NCBI RefSeq assembly: GCF_023703085.1
Contig: NZ_JAMQJY010000003.1
Span: 62,001-126,000, forward strand
DNA from: Alkalicoccobacillus plakortidis
GTDB lineage: Bacteria > Bacillota > Bacilli > Bacillales > Bacillaceae_D
Direction of reading: 5' to 3'
Length of the DNA stretch: 64,000 nt
The position numbers and the translations under genes were made by a program. Positions 63,604 to 64,000 of the stretch are shown here, one piece after another; the stretch's first letter is position 1; every line of letters begins with the position of its first letter. Under the pieces are notes generated by a model. It did no database searches, was not told the origin of the DNA, and worked only from the letters and a program-made list of their open reading frames with translations.

Positions 63604-64000
63604 ATTTCGATCCCCTCTCTCTGATACTATGTTTTCTTATTATAACAAATAGTTATACACCTAAAATTGTGATGGCTTTTAACATGGTGAACCATCTGGC
63701 ATGCTTGGGGAAACCCTTATTTCCCAATATAACGAGATCATTCATATTCAAGAGCTTATGCCTAACTAAAAAGGATAAAATACCTAGCAAAAACCCACAT
63801 GATATATACCTTATCTTAAATTTCCATTAACACACTTCAATAGACTTGATTCCCCTATTTATTCCAATATATTTCTTGATAATAGCGTGATTGCTTGCTA
63901 CAATCGCCTTACATAAGAGATTAGACCTAATAGTAAACCATGTTTTTCCCAATAGAAAAACACCATAATCATCTCCAAATTAACTGATTTTGCTTTATAA
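63604..64000. other. Intergenic region at the right edge with a rightward promoter
   Basis: No supported ORF. A SigA-type promoter TTGATA (63876-63881), a 17-nt spacer and TACAAT (63899-63904) reads rightward out of the window, so a gene probably starts just beyond 64000. Confidence 0.5.

Overview
The window looks like chromosomal DNA of a low-GC Bacillaceae species, probably an alkaliphilic or alkalitolerant Bacillus relative. The reasons are strong AGGAGG-type ribosome sites, intrinsic terminators after most units, Bacillus-type gene content (dpp-ykf operon, ald-adeR, catE-HxlR) and a complete seven-gene mrp Na+/H+ antiporter operon. I see no prophage, insertion sequence, CRISPR array, tRNA or rRNA.

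Layout. 1-1.1 kb: 5' part of a secreted PL11 rhamnogalacturonan lyase. 1.3-9.3 kb: PRC-barrel protein, mrpABCDEFG, a structured intergenic RNA candidate and a KdpD-type universal stress protein. 9.4-9.7 kb: 20-bp tandem array. 9.9-15 kb: nitroreductase, catE and its HxlR regulator sharing an operator, a Gfo/Idh/MocA oxidoreductase and a DUF5068-like lipoprotein. 14.7-17.9 kb: an attenuated operon of leader peptide, rsgA-like GTPase, drug-efflux MFS and DoxX. 18-27 kb: NUDIX gene and the dppABCDE-ykfACD operon for D-amino-acid and peptidoglycan-peptide uptake (ykfB absent). 27-37.7 kb: metabolic and transport genes (sarcosine-oxidase-like, rarD, lactonase, cynX-like MFS, ald-adeR, photolyase, threonine synthase). 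37.7-53.8 kb: one long leftward locus that joins Tad pilus genes to an FHA protein, a PP2C phosphatase, a Ser/Thr kinase and an EssB/YukC-like protein. 54.3-55.3 kb: a Mn2+ (yybP-ykoY) riboswitch followed by two terminators, a 41-aa ORF and a small kinase. 55.4-63.6 kb: TcaA-like protein, sulfurtransferase, BcsA-like synthase with two PilZ domains, APC permease, M15 peptidase and sirtuin.

The most striking pattern is in the sequence itself. Twelve genes that should be intact, plus one pseudogene, are broken by single-base frameshifts. Thirteen of these lesions sit in the same context: the repaired frame needs CCAGC (GCTGG on the other strand) where the sequence has CCAAGC (11 sites) or CCAGGC (2 sites). 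Removing that one base restores a full-length, family-typical protein every time. The likeliest explanation is a motif-linked sequencing or consensus artefact, perhaps at a modified base; site-specific mutational scars are the alternative. I annotate these genes as single loci and note the lesion.

How the genes work together: Mrp provides Na+ and pH homeostasis. Dpp/Ykf recycles muropeptides under apparent CcpA control. The HxlR/catE/nitroreductase set looks like a quinone or catechol detoxification regulon. The Tad locus carries its own phospho-signalling and membrane-anchored accessory proteins, and is the best candidate for an undescribed composite system.
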